27,633 nt of DNA from a virus. Location of the stretch: IMG/VR virus record IMGVR_UViG_3300021139_000110, positions 1 through 27,633 of that record; one strand, written 5' to 3'. The notes beneath the pieces are model-generated. The model was not told where the DNA came from. It searched no databases and saw nothing but the letters and a program-made list of their open reading frames with translations. Shown here in pieces: positions 1 to 8,394 of this stretch (position 1 is its first letter; each line of letters opens with the position of its first letter). The translations under genes were made by a program, and so were the position numbers.

Positions 1-71
1 CCTATTGTTGCCGATATTCCAACAATATAAACCAACAACCAAATAAGAACTAATCGGTAATTATTATTCAT
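1..71 (-). CDS. Partial membrane protein, likely lysis cassette (spanin-like?)
   Basis: The gene starts at base 71 and runs off the left edge; 23 codons are visible. Its ATG overlaps the stop of the holin-like gene in an ATGA. The peptide begins MNNNYRLVLIW and continues as a hydrophobic stretch (residues about 6-23), which fits an N-terminal signal anchor or first transmembrane helix. A small membrane protein directly after a holin-like gene is often an inner-membrane spanin (Rz type) or a second holin. The visible part cannot separate these, so the role is inferred from position and hydrophobicity only. Confidence 0.55.
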   Translation of the reverse strand, partial: MNNNYRLVLIWLLVYIVGISATI

Positions 72-274
72 TTTTGCGTAAAGTAATGAGCAATAAAACC
101 AACAAAAGAGCTAATGCCTGAAACAACCATCATGCCTACCCAAAATCCTCCACGACCTTTATTTGCCATAGCAAGCAGTTCTTTAATATCGTGGCGCATT
201 TCTGCAACTTCTCGTTCCATAGCTTCCACTTTAGACCACATTACTCCAATTTTTACTGGATCAATTTCAGACAT
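68..274 (-). CDS. Holin-like small membrane protein (coiled coil plus C-terminal TM)
   Basis: This 68-aa protein has a charged, helical N-terminal half (residues about 8-38, heptad-like with many E, K and R), a short KGRGG linker, and one hydrophobic segment (about 43-64) ending in a short basic tail. This is the layout of XhlA/hemolysin-type phage membrane proteins and of some single-TM holins. It follows the tailspike gene with a 2-nt gap and overlaps the next membrane gene by ATGA, so it sits where a lysis cassette is expected. A holin role is inferred from architecture and position; an accessory membrane protein is the main alternative. No endolysin is visible beside it, so that gene may lie beyond the window. 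Confidence 0.55.
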   Translation of the reverse strand: MSEIDPVKIGVMWSKVEAMEREVAEMRHDIKELLAMANKGRGGFWVGMMVVSGISSFVGFIAHYFTQK

Positions 275-276
275 GA

Positions 277-1011
277 TTAGCTCTTCATAATGAATGCAAG
301 AGCGTAATAAGGAGGCATATTTGCCCCTGATCCGCTTACGCCAGCAGTTGCGTTTGCAACAGTAATTCCTGTTGTTGCAGTATTTGTTGGGAATAGATTT
401 TGTGTTCCACCAACTTCACCTCGCAATATAGTTGGAGAAGTAGTACCAGTTCCATTTCCTTCATTAATTGTATGAACGTGACCTGGATCAGTAACTGTTG
501 CAGTATGAGTATGACTAACAACAATTGCATCTGTAGAACCGCCAGTTTGACCAACTGAATAAGTATTTCCAGCTCCTAAAATAAATGAATTACGCAAATC
601 AGGAGCGCCATTTGTACCGTCACAAAGTTGCCATCCACTAGGAATAGAACCAGTAGAACCTGACCAAATTAAAATACAACCACTAGGAACTGAAGGAGCA
701 GATGATGGAGCATTTTGCAAAATAGGATAAATATTATCCAAAGTTTGAACTGAAGATCCTGATGAAGTTTGTATTACAAATTTGTAAGAATAACCAGCAA
801 GCAACCAAATTTCAGAAGCTGGTCTACCTGAACTGTTTAAAACGATAGGATTAGCATTTGGAATAGTTCCACCGTTATCAGCATAAGTAACTAAAGGAGT
901 AGAACTACCAGCTTGATAAGTATAAATAAGACCACCAGCCAACAAATTACCATTATTGTCAAAAAATGGTTGACCACTATTTCCAACTGGCGATAAAAGT
1001 ACGCTTGCCAT
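277..1011 (-). CDS. Tailspike/tail-fibre protein with head-binding-like N-terminus and collar domain
   Basis: The protein has 244 aa. Residues about 14-95 (FFDNNGNLLAGGLIYTYQAG, then a TYAD...NPIVLNSSGRP stretch and a YKFVI stretch) follow the pattern of phage tailspike N-terminal virion-binding domains, of which the P22 tailspike head-binding domain is the type. Residues about 108-155 (GCILIWSG, PSGWQLCDG, PDLRNSFILGAG) are a phage tail-collar domain. A His-rich stretch follows with HTH (167-169) and HVH (178-180), like the metal-coordinating HxH pairs of trimeric fibres. It ends with the common MPPYYALAFIMK terminus. It probably forms trimers on the virion and contacts the host. The start has a good SD (AAGGA, 7 nt upstream). 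Its position after the ejection genes and before the lysis genes fits a receptor-binding gene. Confidence 0.8.
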   Translation of the reverse strand: MASVLLSPVGNSGQPFFDNNGNLLAGGLIYTYQAGSSTPLVTYADNGGTIPNANPIVLNSSGRPASEIWLLAGYSYKFVIQTSSGSSVQTLDNIYPILQNAPSSAPSVPSGCILIWSGSTGSIPSGWQLCDGTNGAPDLRNSFILGAGNTYSVGQTGGSTDAIVVSHTHTATVTDPGHVHTINEGNGTGTTSPTILRGEVGGTQNLFPTNTATTGITVANATAGVSGSGANMPPYYALAFIMKS

Positions 1012-1012
1012 A

Positions 1013-3592
1013 TTATTTCCTTGTTATATCGTTTAAAGGAGTTTTGCGAATTCCAGCGCCTAACTCAGTTCGTCTTGCAGATTCTTCTGCTGCTGCTTTT
1101 TCTGCTGCAAATGCTTCTTTTTTGGCAGTTCTCCAGTTAGCAAGTTTTCTAATACTTGTACCTACTGGAACGCCTTTAGCTGCCACGTTTACACCATGTT
1201 CAGCTAGACTAGCAGCAACATTTTTTGCGCCTTCAATAAGCTCTTTTTTGGCTTGTTGACGTTCAGATACAACAGCAGTATTGCTAGTGTTTGCCCAACT
1301 TACACCACCACGAGGCTCAGTTAAACGAGCTGCTTCTCCTAAATCACGCAAATCTTTAGCAACTTCATTTCCATGAACTGCTTCTAATTTAGTTCCTAAA
1401 ACTTTATCAAGCTGTTTATTTAAAGCCTCTTGACCAACTTCACCTTTAGAGTTAACTGTTTTATCTTTTAAATCACGAATAGTTCCTGATTTAAGGTTTT
1501 GATGCTCAGGAGAATTTTCTCCTAGTTCTTGCACCAATCGTCTTACATTTACTTCAGGAACATTTTTACCAACAACGTGCTTTTCAAAGAAATTACTTGC
1601 AGCAGGATGAGGAACACCAGCAGCGATTTCTTCAGCGCTTCTTGTATCAGAAATGGCAGATTTAATTGCTGGATTATTTTCAATTAATTGTTTTCTAGCT
1701 CTTACTGCTGCACGAGCTTGATCTGCTAAAGGCTTTAATTGAGCAGCTTGAGGAGATAAAGGAAGATTTTCCAACGCTTCGCGAATAGTATGAGCTGTAG
1801 CAGCTTCTGTACCGCCTTTACGCATTTCAGTAGCTGTAATAGTTCTCAATCGTTCAAAGTTTTCAAAAGTCATTGGTTGACCTTTAGCAAACTTTTCGAG
1901 AGCTGATTTTAATACTTGTGGAGTTGCATCATAAATCAAATCATGATGTAGCTGATCAATTGCATTTTGAGCAAATGTTTTTCCGTCAATTGGAAACTGA
2001 CCGCCATTAGCATCTCTTAGAGCTTGATATTTAGCGCTAATGTCGGATTCACGAGCTGCATCATTAGCTTTTAAACGATCTAAAACAGCGCTCGCATCCT
2101 CAACTTTATTGTTGGTAAATACATCAGGAGCAGCTTTTTCACGAGTTGTTTCAAAGCCTTGAACCAATTTAGGATTTCTTTCCAAGAATGCTTGCTTAAG
2201 ATTTTCATCTTTAGCACGATCATTCCATTCGTCAGACATTTTGCCAACGTCTTGGGTTGCTTGACCTTCAGTAGGATTAATATCCCATTTCTTGAGCTTA
2301 TTGGTATTTTCCAAAGCCTTAAGATCAACTTCATTTGCTGGAACATTTGCAAATTTAGCTTGAATATCAGGATGAGCATTTGCCAATTCAGCTCTGACAG
2401 CGTTTTCGTATTCGGTTGCAGCAGCGCCTATGTTAGGTGCGCCAGCTTCAGCAACTTTAGCAACTGGATTAACTCTAGGAGCATTAACAGCCTTAGCAGC
2501 TTGAAATCCTTCTTGCAAAGCGCCTAAAGTTTGTTTTCCACGCTCAACTACTGGAGCAGCAACTTTGGATACAGCAGAAATTACTGGTTTAGCAACTGCT
2601 TTAGCAGGAGCAACTAATTCACCAGCAGCAAGTTGTTCAGGATGCAAAAGAATGCTTTTTGCAGATTCGCCTACTGCTTCGCCTGGATGTTCATAAAGAT
2701 GCTGTAATCCTTGCTTAATGATTTCGCCTTTATTGGGAGCGTTGTAAAAGTTTTGAATTCCTTTTACAAATTCTTCAGATCCTTTTGATACACGCTCAAC
2801 CATTTCTTTTTTGCCTTCAGCACCACCTAAGTTTGCTTGATAAGCAAGATATGGCGTACTGCCTTTTAAATCTTCTTTGGTAATGCCTTGCAAAGGCTTT
2901 GCTACATCGCTAACAAAGTTTTCTAAATGACTACCTTGCTCACGCATTTTTGCGCCTTGACGAGCAAGTTTAGGATTAAATGTTACAGCGCTGGTATCTT
3001 CAGATCCTGTTGTAGCTTGTTCTTGAGTAGGCTGTAAAGCCTTTTCAAAAGGCGTTAAATTGTCAGAGCTGGTTGGAGCAAAAGACTTTCCATAAATAGC
3101 TTCTGCATCAGCATTATATTTAGGAAACTGACCAGTTTTTGCGCCTATTGTTGAGCCTGGTATTGATGCCCATTGTGTACCAATTAATTTTTTGGCAGTT
3201 GCATGATCTCCACGTCTATAAGCATCTAAAGCTCCTGTATCACGCAAAATACCAATAGCAGCTTTATGCTGACTTTCAGGAGAAAAATCTTCTAAACCTA
3301 GTTTTTTGGATTGTTGATCCCAAGTTGAACCAAGAATTTGATATAAACCAGCAGCATCGCTTGTATCGCCTTTTTTATTAAAAGCTACACGAACTTTAGG
3401 ATGCATTGATAAATCGTCAACAGTTTGACCGCCAACAATAGTGTTTGGAGTTGGACTACCTTCGTATTTATTAATATACGGAAGAAGTTTGCTACCAACC
3501 GCAATATCGTCATCAGTCAAAGGCTGAAGAGTTGTACCTTGAGGCTGTTGTGGTGTTGCTGATGAATCGAGGTAATCGGCAAATAATCCCAT
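1013..3592 (-). CDS. Large ejection/internal virion protein with lambda-R-type transglycosylase domain
   Basis: This 859-aa protein is the largest in the window. Residues about 35-150 match the lambda R endolysin fold by eye: a YEGS segment with Glu44 at the place of lambda's catalytic Glu, VGG followed by DLSMHP, AGLYQIL (81-87), GLEDFSPESQ (99-108), and WASIPG (141-146). The remaining roughly 700 residues are long, helical, Ala/Lys/Glu-rich segments without a recognised fold, typical of DNA-ejection proteins. The domain would cut the glycan strand during DNA entry rather than lyse the cell at the end of infection. The start overlaps the stop of the preceding gene (TAATG). It is the third of three consecutive ejection-type genes, which corresponds to the P22 gp16 position. 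The catalytic call is strong; the ejection role is inferred from size, order and domain. Confidence 0.8.
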   Translation of the reverse strand: MGLFADYLDSSATPQQPQGTTLQPLTDDDIAVGSKLLPYINKYEGSPTPNTIVGGQTVDDLSMHPKVRVAFNKKGDTSDAAGLYQILGSTWDQQSKKLGLEDFSPESQHKAAIGILRDTGALDAYRRGDHATAKKLIGTQWASIPGSTIGAKTGQFPKYNADAEAIYGKSFAPTSSDNLTPFEKALQPTQEQATTGSEDTSAVTFNPKLARQGAKMREQGSHLENFVSDVAKPLQGITKEDLKGSTPYLAYQANLGGAEGKKEMVERVSKGSEEFVKGIQNFYNAPNKGEIIKQGLQHLYEHPGEAVGESAKSILLHPEQLAAGELVAPAKAVAKPVISAVSKVAAPVVERGKQTLGALQEGFQAAKAVNAPRVNPVAKVAEAGAPNIGAAATEYENAVRAELANAHPDIQAKFANVPANEVDLKALENTNKLKKWDINPTEGQATQDVGKMSDEWNDRAKDENLKQAFLERNPKLVQGFETTREKAAPDVFTNNKVEDASAVLDRLKANDAARESDISAKYQALRDANGGQFPIDGKTFAQNAIDQLHHDLIYDATPQVLKSALEKFAKGQPMTFENFERLRTITATEMRKGGTEAATAHTIREALENLPLSPQAAQLKPLADQARAAVRARKQLIENNPAIKSAISDTRSAEEIAAGVPHPAASNFFEKHVVGKNVPEVNVRRLVQELGENSPEHQNLKSGTIRDLKDKTVNSKGEVGQEALNKQLDKVLGTKLEAVHGNEVAKDLRDLGEAARLTEPRGGVSWANTSNTAVVSERQQAKKELIEGAKNVAASLAEHGVNVAAKGVPVGTSIRKLANWRTAKKEAFAAEKAAAEESARRTELGAGIRKTPLNDITRK

Positions 3593-4761
3593 TATCGTGT
3601 CGGCATTTCTACAGTATCAGATTGTTGATTTGGCAAAACTCCCATTAAACGAGCTTTTTTAGCCATCTTAATTAAGCGCTCTTTTTCTGCTGGAGTCATA
3701 CGACTAGCTTGTTCTTTTGCTTCTTCTTCAGTCAAATCTTGGAATAAACGATAGTCATTAACAGAATTGAAGTTTTGAGCTTTTCTGTTGTAAGTCATTG
3801 GATCATTTTCATGCTTAAGCAAATATTGCGCTCTAGCTTGTTTCATGCGCTCAATACCGCTTAATTGGTTTACAACATCATTAATTGCTTTTTGATTCAT
3901 ACCGCTATGAGGATTTGCAACTTCAGCAATTTTCAAAGCTAAATCGGTATTTCCACCAGCCAATTGCAAAATTGCAGCGTTTTTTGCCAATTCTTGAGTA
4001 TTTGCAACTTCTTTTGATCCCAAAGGAATGCCAAGCGCATTAAGAACGCCAGTTGAGAATTCTTTAACACCACCACCAGTACCAGTAAATGCGTGTTTAG
4101 AAAGACCTTTAATGGTTTCCAAAGTAGCAATTCTTGGCTGAGATTCCTGAGCTTCACGCTTTGTATTAACAACGTCATTGGTATATTGCTCAGATTCAGC
4201 TCTAGTAAGGTTTGCTGGTTGTTGTGGTGCGCCTGGCACACCAATTTGACCAGTTGCACGATTTGTCGTAACAACTTGACCACTAGCATTTTGAGAAAAG
4301 GAAGGAAGAGCTGCTTGATATTGTTCAGCAGGAGTTGCATGACTTCTACGAACATTAGCAAGAAGATTTTTATATTCTTTTACTTTTCCTTCTTTAAGCA
4401 ATTTATCAGCTTGATCAAAAAAACCACCATCATTTACAAGATCAGGAACAATTGCTTTTCCCCATTGCTTAGTAGCGTTCAAATCGCCTTTTAAGCCTTC
4501 CAAATCTTCATTGTTGTAGGCATCTGAATTTTCTAATCCAGTTAAAACTCCACTAGCAATATTATTCTTTTTATTTGCAAGCTCTAATTGAGCGCCTTGA
4601 GTCAGAGCTTGTTGCTGCTGAACTTGCAAAGGATTAATTTGCTGTGCTTGTTGATAGGCTTGAGATTGACGAGCAATATTTAACATATCTCCCAAAGAAG
4701 TTTGCTGAGGAGCTTGCGTGTTATAAATGCTTGGATCTAAGGATGTAGTTACTGATGGCAT
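3592..4761 (-). CDS. Putative ejection / internal virion protein
   Basis: This 389-aa protein has no catalytic motif that I recognise. The first 65 residues are rich in Gln and Ala (an AYQQAQQ...VQQQQALTQG stretch), followed by mixed helical segments, a Gly-rich turn near residue 230 (GTGGGVKEF) and a charged helical C-terminus (EEEAKEQASRMTPAEKERLIKMAKKARLMG). Low-complexity, helix-rich proteins between the tail hub and a large transglycosylase-bearing protein are typical of podovirus ejection proteins (P22 gp7/gp20 region). The SD is good (AAGGAATAAAT before ATG). It lies 9 nt after the preceding small ejection-type gene and overlaps the next gene by TAATG, so the three are probably translated as a set. 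Function is inferred from composition and position. Confidence 0.6.
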   Translation of the reverse strand: MPSVTTSLDPSIYNTQAPQQTSLGDMLNIARQSQAYQQAQQINPLQVQQQQALTQGAQLELANKKNNIASGVLTGLENSDAYNNEDLEGLKGDLNATKQWGKAIVPDLVNDGGFFDQADKLLKEGKVKEYKNLLANVRRSHATPAEQYQAALPSFSQNASGQVVTTNRATGQIGVPGAPQQPANLTRAESEQYTNDVVNTKREAQESQPRIATLETIKGLSKHAFTGTGGGVKEFSTGVLNALGIPLGSKEVANTQELAKNAAILQLAGGNTDLALKIAEVANPHSGMNQKAINDVVNQLSGIERMKQARAQYLLKHENDPMTYNRKAQNFNSVNDYRLFQDLTEEEAKEQASRMTPAEKERLIKMAKKARLMGVLPNQQSDTVEMPTR

Positions 4762-4770
4762 ATTTATTCC

Positions 4771-5556
4771 TTATAACTGCGCTGGACTAAAGCCACCAAT
4801 ACCATATCCTGAACCACCCATATTGGTATAGTTGGTTGGAGCAGCATTAATAGCTGGAGCTTGATAGTTTAATGATGCCAAAGAGCTTGTTGTAGGAGTA
4901 GCTGCTGTATTGCTTAAACTAGACAAATATCCAATGTTTCCTAAATTGCTTACAGCACCGCCAATAGTATTTGCTTGACCAATTTGACTTGCAGCTTGAG
5001 CATTAGCAATACCTTGAGTTACGTTAGCAATATTGGTTGCTGTACCAAGTTGAGCATTTGATGTTCCTTGAGCGCCTGACAAGCCCATATTAGCAATTCC
5101 AGCTAATTGATTATAAATATTGGTGCGCTGCGCTTGATAGTTGTTAAAAGCGTTTTGATAGGCATTTCCAGCAAAGTTTTGGTTATATTGAGCCAGCGCT
5201 TGTTGTGCGTTACCGCCTACCAAGCCTCCTGTAGCGTTTGCTGCTGCATTTTGACCAGCTTGACCTTGTTGCAGTTGAAAAGCGTAATTTGGTGCTAAAT
5301 TAGCGTTTAAATCTTGATTATTAAACTGATTTGTAAAATATGGCAGTCCTGGCGCACCAGTTGTAAGTTGATTTAAAGCTGTAGTTCCAGCTTGAGTATA
5401 TGGAGCATAATTTCCTGCTGCTTGTTGACCAGCAGCAAGAAGATTGCTTTGAGCTTGTGCGCCAGCTTGTGCTTGCGTATTCGCAGCATTTTGCTGACCT
5501 TGTGACGTTATGTACGCACCAGCTACGGTAGCTGCTGCGACTGCGCTTAATCCCAT
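4771..5556 (-). CDS. Putative small ejection protein with hydrophobic N-terminus
   Basis: This 261-aa protein is dominated by Ala, Asn, Gln and Gly. Residues about 3-17 form a hydrophobic Ala/Val-rich segment that could be a membrane-inserting helix, followed by a Gln/Ala-rich probable helical region and an Asn-rich middle. The C-terminus is Gly-rich (GGSGYGIGGF). Small proteins of this kind open the ejection-protein block in P22- and T7-like phages and are thought to help form the conduit through the envelope. It has the best Shine-Dalgarno in the window (GGAGG, spacer ATTT, ATG), which suggests high output. The Asn/Gln-rich repeats give no enzymatic signal. Family assignment rests on composition, N-terminal hydrophobicity and gene order. 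Confidence 0.55.
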   Translation of the reverse strand: MGLSAVAAATVAGAYITSQGQQNAANTQAQAGAQAQSNLLAAGQQAAGNYAPYTQAGTTALNQLTTGAPGLPYFTNQFNNQDLNANLAPNYAFQLQQGQAGQNAAANATGGLVGGNAQQALAQYNQNFAGNAYQNAFNNYQAQRTNIYNQLAGIANMGLSGAQGTSNAQLGTATNIANVTQGIANAQAASQIGQANTIGGAVSNLGNIGYLSSLSNTAATPTTSSLASLNYQAPAINAAPTNYTNMGGSGYGIGGFSPAQL

Positions 5557-5588
5557 AAATCCTCCAAATCTCGCCTAATTTTCGCTTT

Positions 5589-6035
5589 TTACAGCATTTT
5601 CGTAAATACTTTATCAACAAATTTATATCCTAAATATTCAAAAAGACGTGAATTGTCTTGATGCACTTTAGTGTTATAAATCACTCTGTTTACTCCTTGT
5701 TCCTTTAGCAAATTGTCTGCAAATTGGAACAATTTAATTCCTGTTCTACCTTTTCGATATTCCTTTTTAAGGTAATAAATATCTTCTTGGGCAGTAATGC
5801 AACTTTTATAATGAATATGAGGAGCTACAAAAAATATAATGTAACCGACCAATTTTTCATTATCTCTACAGCTAATAAATCTTAAACCACCTGAATTCCA
5901 AATCTTTTCATAAGCCTCAAAATCAGGTTCTAAAGCATATTCTTTAGTAACCGATAACTCGTCATAATGCTCATCGATTATCTGTTTCCACTCTTCCAAA
6001 CAAGCCAAATAATCATCGTTTTTAAATTCGATCAT
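5589..6035 (-). CDS. GNAT-family acetyltransferase
   Basis: This 148-aa protein has the usual length of a single GNAT domain. It shows strand 4 and the beta-bulge region (EDIYYLKKEY), then the acetyl-CoA loop and helix (YRKGRTGIKLFQFADNLLKE), and a C-terminal segment (VHQDNSRLFEYLGYKFVDKVF) matching the conserved N-x-x-x-x-x-F/Y-x-x-x-G-F/Y tail. The pyrophosphate loop reads RKGRTG, so Arg replaces the first Gly of the canonical RxxGxG. Its ATG overlaps the stop of the 78-aa gene by ATGA. It sits between the tail-hub genes and the ejection genes, where T7-like phages carry gp13, whose family is placed in the acetyltransferase clan. It could modify a host or virion protein, or be a structural derivative; the substrate is unknown. 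Confidence 0.8.
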   Translation of the reverse strand: MIEFKNDDYLACLEEWKQIIDEHYDELSVTKEYALEPDFEAYEKIWNSGGLRFISCRDNEKLVGYIIFFVAPHIHYKSCITAQEDIYYLKKEYRKGRTGIKLFQFADNLLKEQGVNRVIYNTKVHQDNSRLFEYLGYKFVDKVFTKML

Positions 6036-6268
6036 GGGTTGTAATAAGGCACTTTCATAGGTTTACCAGCTACGGTAATGTTAATAAATCCTGCTGGTTT
6101 AGATGGCAAAGTAGCTGTTCCAGTAGTCGCATTTGTTGCACTTGTAAAATTTAACAAATTTAAAAACCATTGCTGCCAAGCTCTTGTTGGCATTTTAGTA
6201 TTATCGTCTAATAAAGGCGTTACAGGATATGGATTACCTTGAGATATTCCCCAAATTGGATTTGCCAT
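6032..6268 (-). CDS. Small conserved virion-associated protein, unknown function
   Basis: This 78-aa protein begins MANPIWGISQGNPYPVTPLL, has a Trp-rich centre (TRAWQQWFLNLLNF), and ends with a compact beta-like segment (PAGFINITVAGKPMKVPYY). I recognise this kind of ending, a short domain closing with VPYY, from small proteins in tail regions of other phages, but it has no assigned function. It starts at a TAATG overlap with the gp10-like gene and has a strong SD (AAGGAG). It sits directly after the gp10-like hub gene, where P22 has its tail needle gene 26, but it is far too short and lacks a long coiled coil, so it is not a recognisable needle. It may be a minor tail component. Confidence 0.65.
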   Translation of the reverse strand: MANPIWGISQGNPYPVTPLLDDNTKMPTRAWQQWFLNLLNFTSATNATTGTATLPSKPAGFINITVAGKPMKVPYYNP

Positions 6269-8394
6269 TAATTATCTCCTTCTGATGCTTTAAGATTTGC
6301 AGAAATAATTACAGCATTAATTGGGTCTGTAACAACAACTTCAAAAATACGATCTCTAGCTAAACCTAATCTACGCCAAATAATACGATTTTTATATCTA
6401 CCAACTTGACCAATTTGTGACCAATATTCATTACTCCAAGTAGATCCACCATCATTTGACCAACGCAACATAGCTTGAGGAACAGATCCAATGGTTTCCT
6501 GATTAATTGGAGGAGTTGTAATGCCTTCTAAACCAACACCTGGCTGAAACTGAATTTGCAATTCATCAAAATATTGACGTTGAAAATCAGTAACTAAATG
6601 AGGACACCTACGCAATCTTCGTATTTCGTTTCCGTTATCGGTGTAATTATTGGGATCTAATTGATAAATTTGACCATTTTTGTAATCACCAACAATAAAT
6701 ATTCCCTGAAATAAAGCTCCACAATTGGAACGATGGCGATGATAGTTGTTTTGACTATCTACTGAAAGCCATTTATGCCAAAGTTGAGTAGATATGTCAT
6801 ACACCCAAGTTAGGTCTAGGCTTGGGAAAGTTACAACATAACACTCATGACCTTCTAATTGGTATGTATAAGCAATTGCATCTGATACAGTTTGATTTAC
6901 AAGAGTATTTTCGACAGCATGAGTTGATATACGTTGTGGAAAATAGCCATTCATCATTACAATTTCAGACTGACCACGATTATTTTTAGCAACATAAGCA
7001 AATGAATTTCCAACACGAGCTACTGAAAACGGAGCTGCAATTCCATGTTGAGAAGATGAGCCAGGTATGCGTTGAAAAGGAAATGGAAACAATCCTTGAT
7101 CCGACCAAACTTCAGAAGTTGTTTCACCAAGCAAATAAACCTGACCATGATCGCAAATCAACGATACAAGATTATCAGGCCCTGTAAATTTACTAGCATA
7201 AGATAATCCATAAGTTATTGGACTAAGAATATTTGATGCTGCCCATTCTTGGGTATTTGGATAGTTGTAAACAAAATAGTTATCAACAATATCTACTACA
7301 TTTGCGCCAGTAAAAGCTCCATCTGTTGAAGGCAATACACTAAAGTTCAACAAATACATTGTTTCAGAGCTTATTGACTGACTATTATTAATTACATAAT
7401 TTCCAGTACCACCAGTTCCAGTACCAAAAGTTAATGAAAGCTGTAATCCTGTTCCTGATCCATTTGTAGAAGTTGAAGCTGGATTTGTAGGAGTGGATGT
7501 ATATGCTCCAGCATAAGTTTGAGTTAAACCAGTTACAGCTCCTGAACTTACTGAAGTTACTGTATAAGTAGCTGGACTATTTCCATAGACACCGCCTAAA
7601 ACAGTTACGGTATCATTTACGTTATAACCAGTTCCAGCGCTAGAAATTGTTTGACTTAGAACAGTACCTGAACCAAGAGCAGTAATAATTGTATTAGCTG
7701 AAACTCCTGATCCTGTAATTGTTTGACCTGGATAAACAGTACCGCTTGAAACCGCAGATACTGACAAAGTTGTTCCTGAAATGCTTGCCGTAACGATTCC
7801 TGCTACAGCAGCAGAATTCATTGTTTCAGCAGTAGAAATTGTATTGTTTTGACTTAAAGTCCAAGTTGTTCCTGAACCACTAACAATAACTGTTTCATTG
7901 GTAACTCCAACTCCAAAAATTGACTGACCAGCAGCAATAGTTCCTGAAATAACTCTAGTTACAGTTAAAGTTGTTCCTGAAATTGTTCCTTGAAATACAG
8001 CAGCAGATGGATTTGAAATACGCCAAGTATAGCGATAGACTCCATCAACAATATAGACGTTTAAGCCGTTATCTGAAATACCAACTTGATCTGACGAGCT
8101 ATTCAGTTGACCAACAATTGTAGGAGTGAAGCTAGAATTTAATACATAAACATATGCTCCACAAACAACAACGCAATATTTGCCACCACTTACAGTACGC
8201 ATACCACGCACTTGTGCAGAGTTTTGCAAGGTAACAATATTGGTCAATCCAGGCGTAGGATAAAGAGCTACGACTCCTCTTGCTCCTTGACCTTTAGTTG
8301 GATCAATTTCAGGTCTAAAGTTTATACATTCCTGAGCATCTTGATAGATGCTAGGAGCTTCGTATGAAGCACCAACGAATCCAAAATCAGCCAT
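6268..8394 (-). CDS. P22 gp10-like tail hub / packaged-DNA stabilisation protein
   Basis: The 708-aa protein opens with a segment typical of the P22 gp10 family (Phage_stabilise): FVGASYEAPS, QECINFRPEID and ALYPTPGL within the first 50 residues. Matching later parts include FTGANVVDIVDNYFVYN (361-377), TSEVWSDQG, FQRIPGSSSQHGIAAP and DLTWVYDISTQLWHKW. In P22, gp10 follows gp4 on the portal and closes the DNA channel. P22 gp10 has 472 residues; the extra length here is explained by an insert of about 213 residues (134-346) made of beta-rich repeats, leaving roughly 495. The start overlaps the gp4-like stop (TAATG), the same order as in P22. Confidence 0.9.
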   Translation of the reverse strand: MADFGFVGASYEAPSIYQDAQECINFRPEIDPTKGQGARGVVALYPTPGLTNIVTLQNSAQVRGMRTVSGGKYCVVVCGAYVYVLNSSFTPTIVGQLNSSSDQVGISDNGLNVYIVDGVYRYTWRISNPSAAVFQGTISGTTLTVTRVISGTIAAGQSIFGVGVTNETVIVSGSGTTWTLSQNNTISTAETMNSAAVAGIVTASISGTTLSVSAVSSGTVYPGQTITGSGVSANTIITALGSGTVLSQTISSAGTGYNVNDTVTVLGGVYGNSPATYTVTSVSSGAVTGLTQTYAGAYTSTPTNPASTSTNGSGTGLQLSLTFGTGTGGTGNYVINNSQSISSETMYLLNFSVLPSTDGAFTGANVVDIVDNYFVYNYPNTQEWAASNILSPITYGLSYASKFTGPDNLVSLICDHGQVYLLGETTSEVWSDQGLFPFPFQRIPGSSSQHGIAAPFSVARVGNSFAYVAKNNRGQSEIVMMNGYFPQRISTHAVENTLVNQTVSDAIAYTYQLEGHECYVVTFPSLDLTWVYDISTQLWHKWLSVDSQNNYHRHRSNCGALFQGIFIVGDYKNGQIYQLDPNNYTDNGNEIRRLRRCPHLVTDFQRQYFDELQIQFQPGVGLEGITTPPINQETIGSVPQAMLRWSNDGGSTWSNEYWSQIGQVGRYKNRIIWRRLGLARDRIFEVVVTDPINAVIISANLKASEGDN
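7357..7995 (-). repeat. Repeat-module insert in gp10-like protein
   Basis: This segment encodes residues about 134-346 of the gp10-like protein and interrupts otherwise continuous family sequence. It holds one full unit ([20 protein letters not shown], then QSIFGVG...SGSGTTWTLSQNNT, about 134-190), a second unit starting near residue 202 (SISGTTLSVSAVSSGTV), and a unit tail near 325-343 (GTGTGGTGNYVINNSQS). Between the second start and that tail lies a different beta-rich segment (about 250-322). The same unit occurs twice in the neighbouring gp4-like protein. Both regions share an identical 17-nt word (7964-7980 and 9115-9131). Confidence 0.75.
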
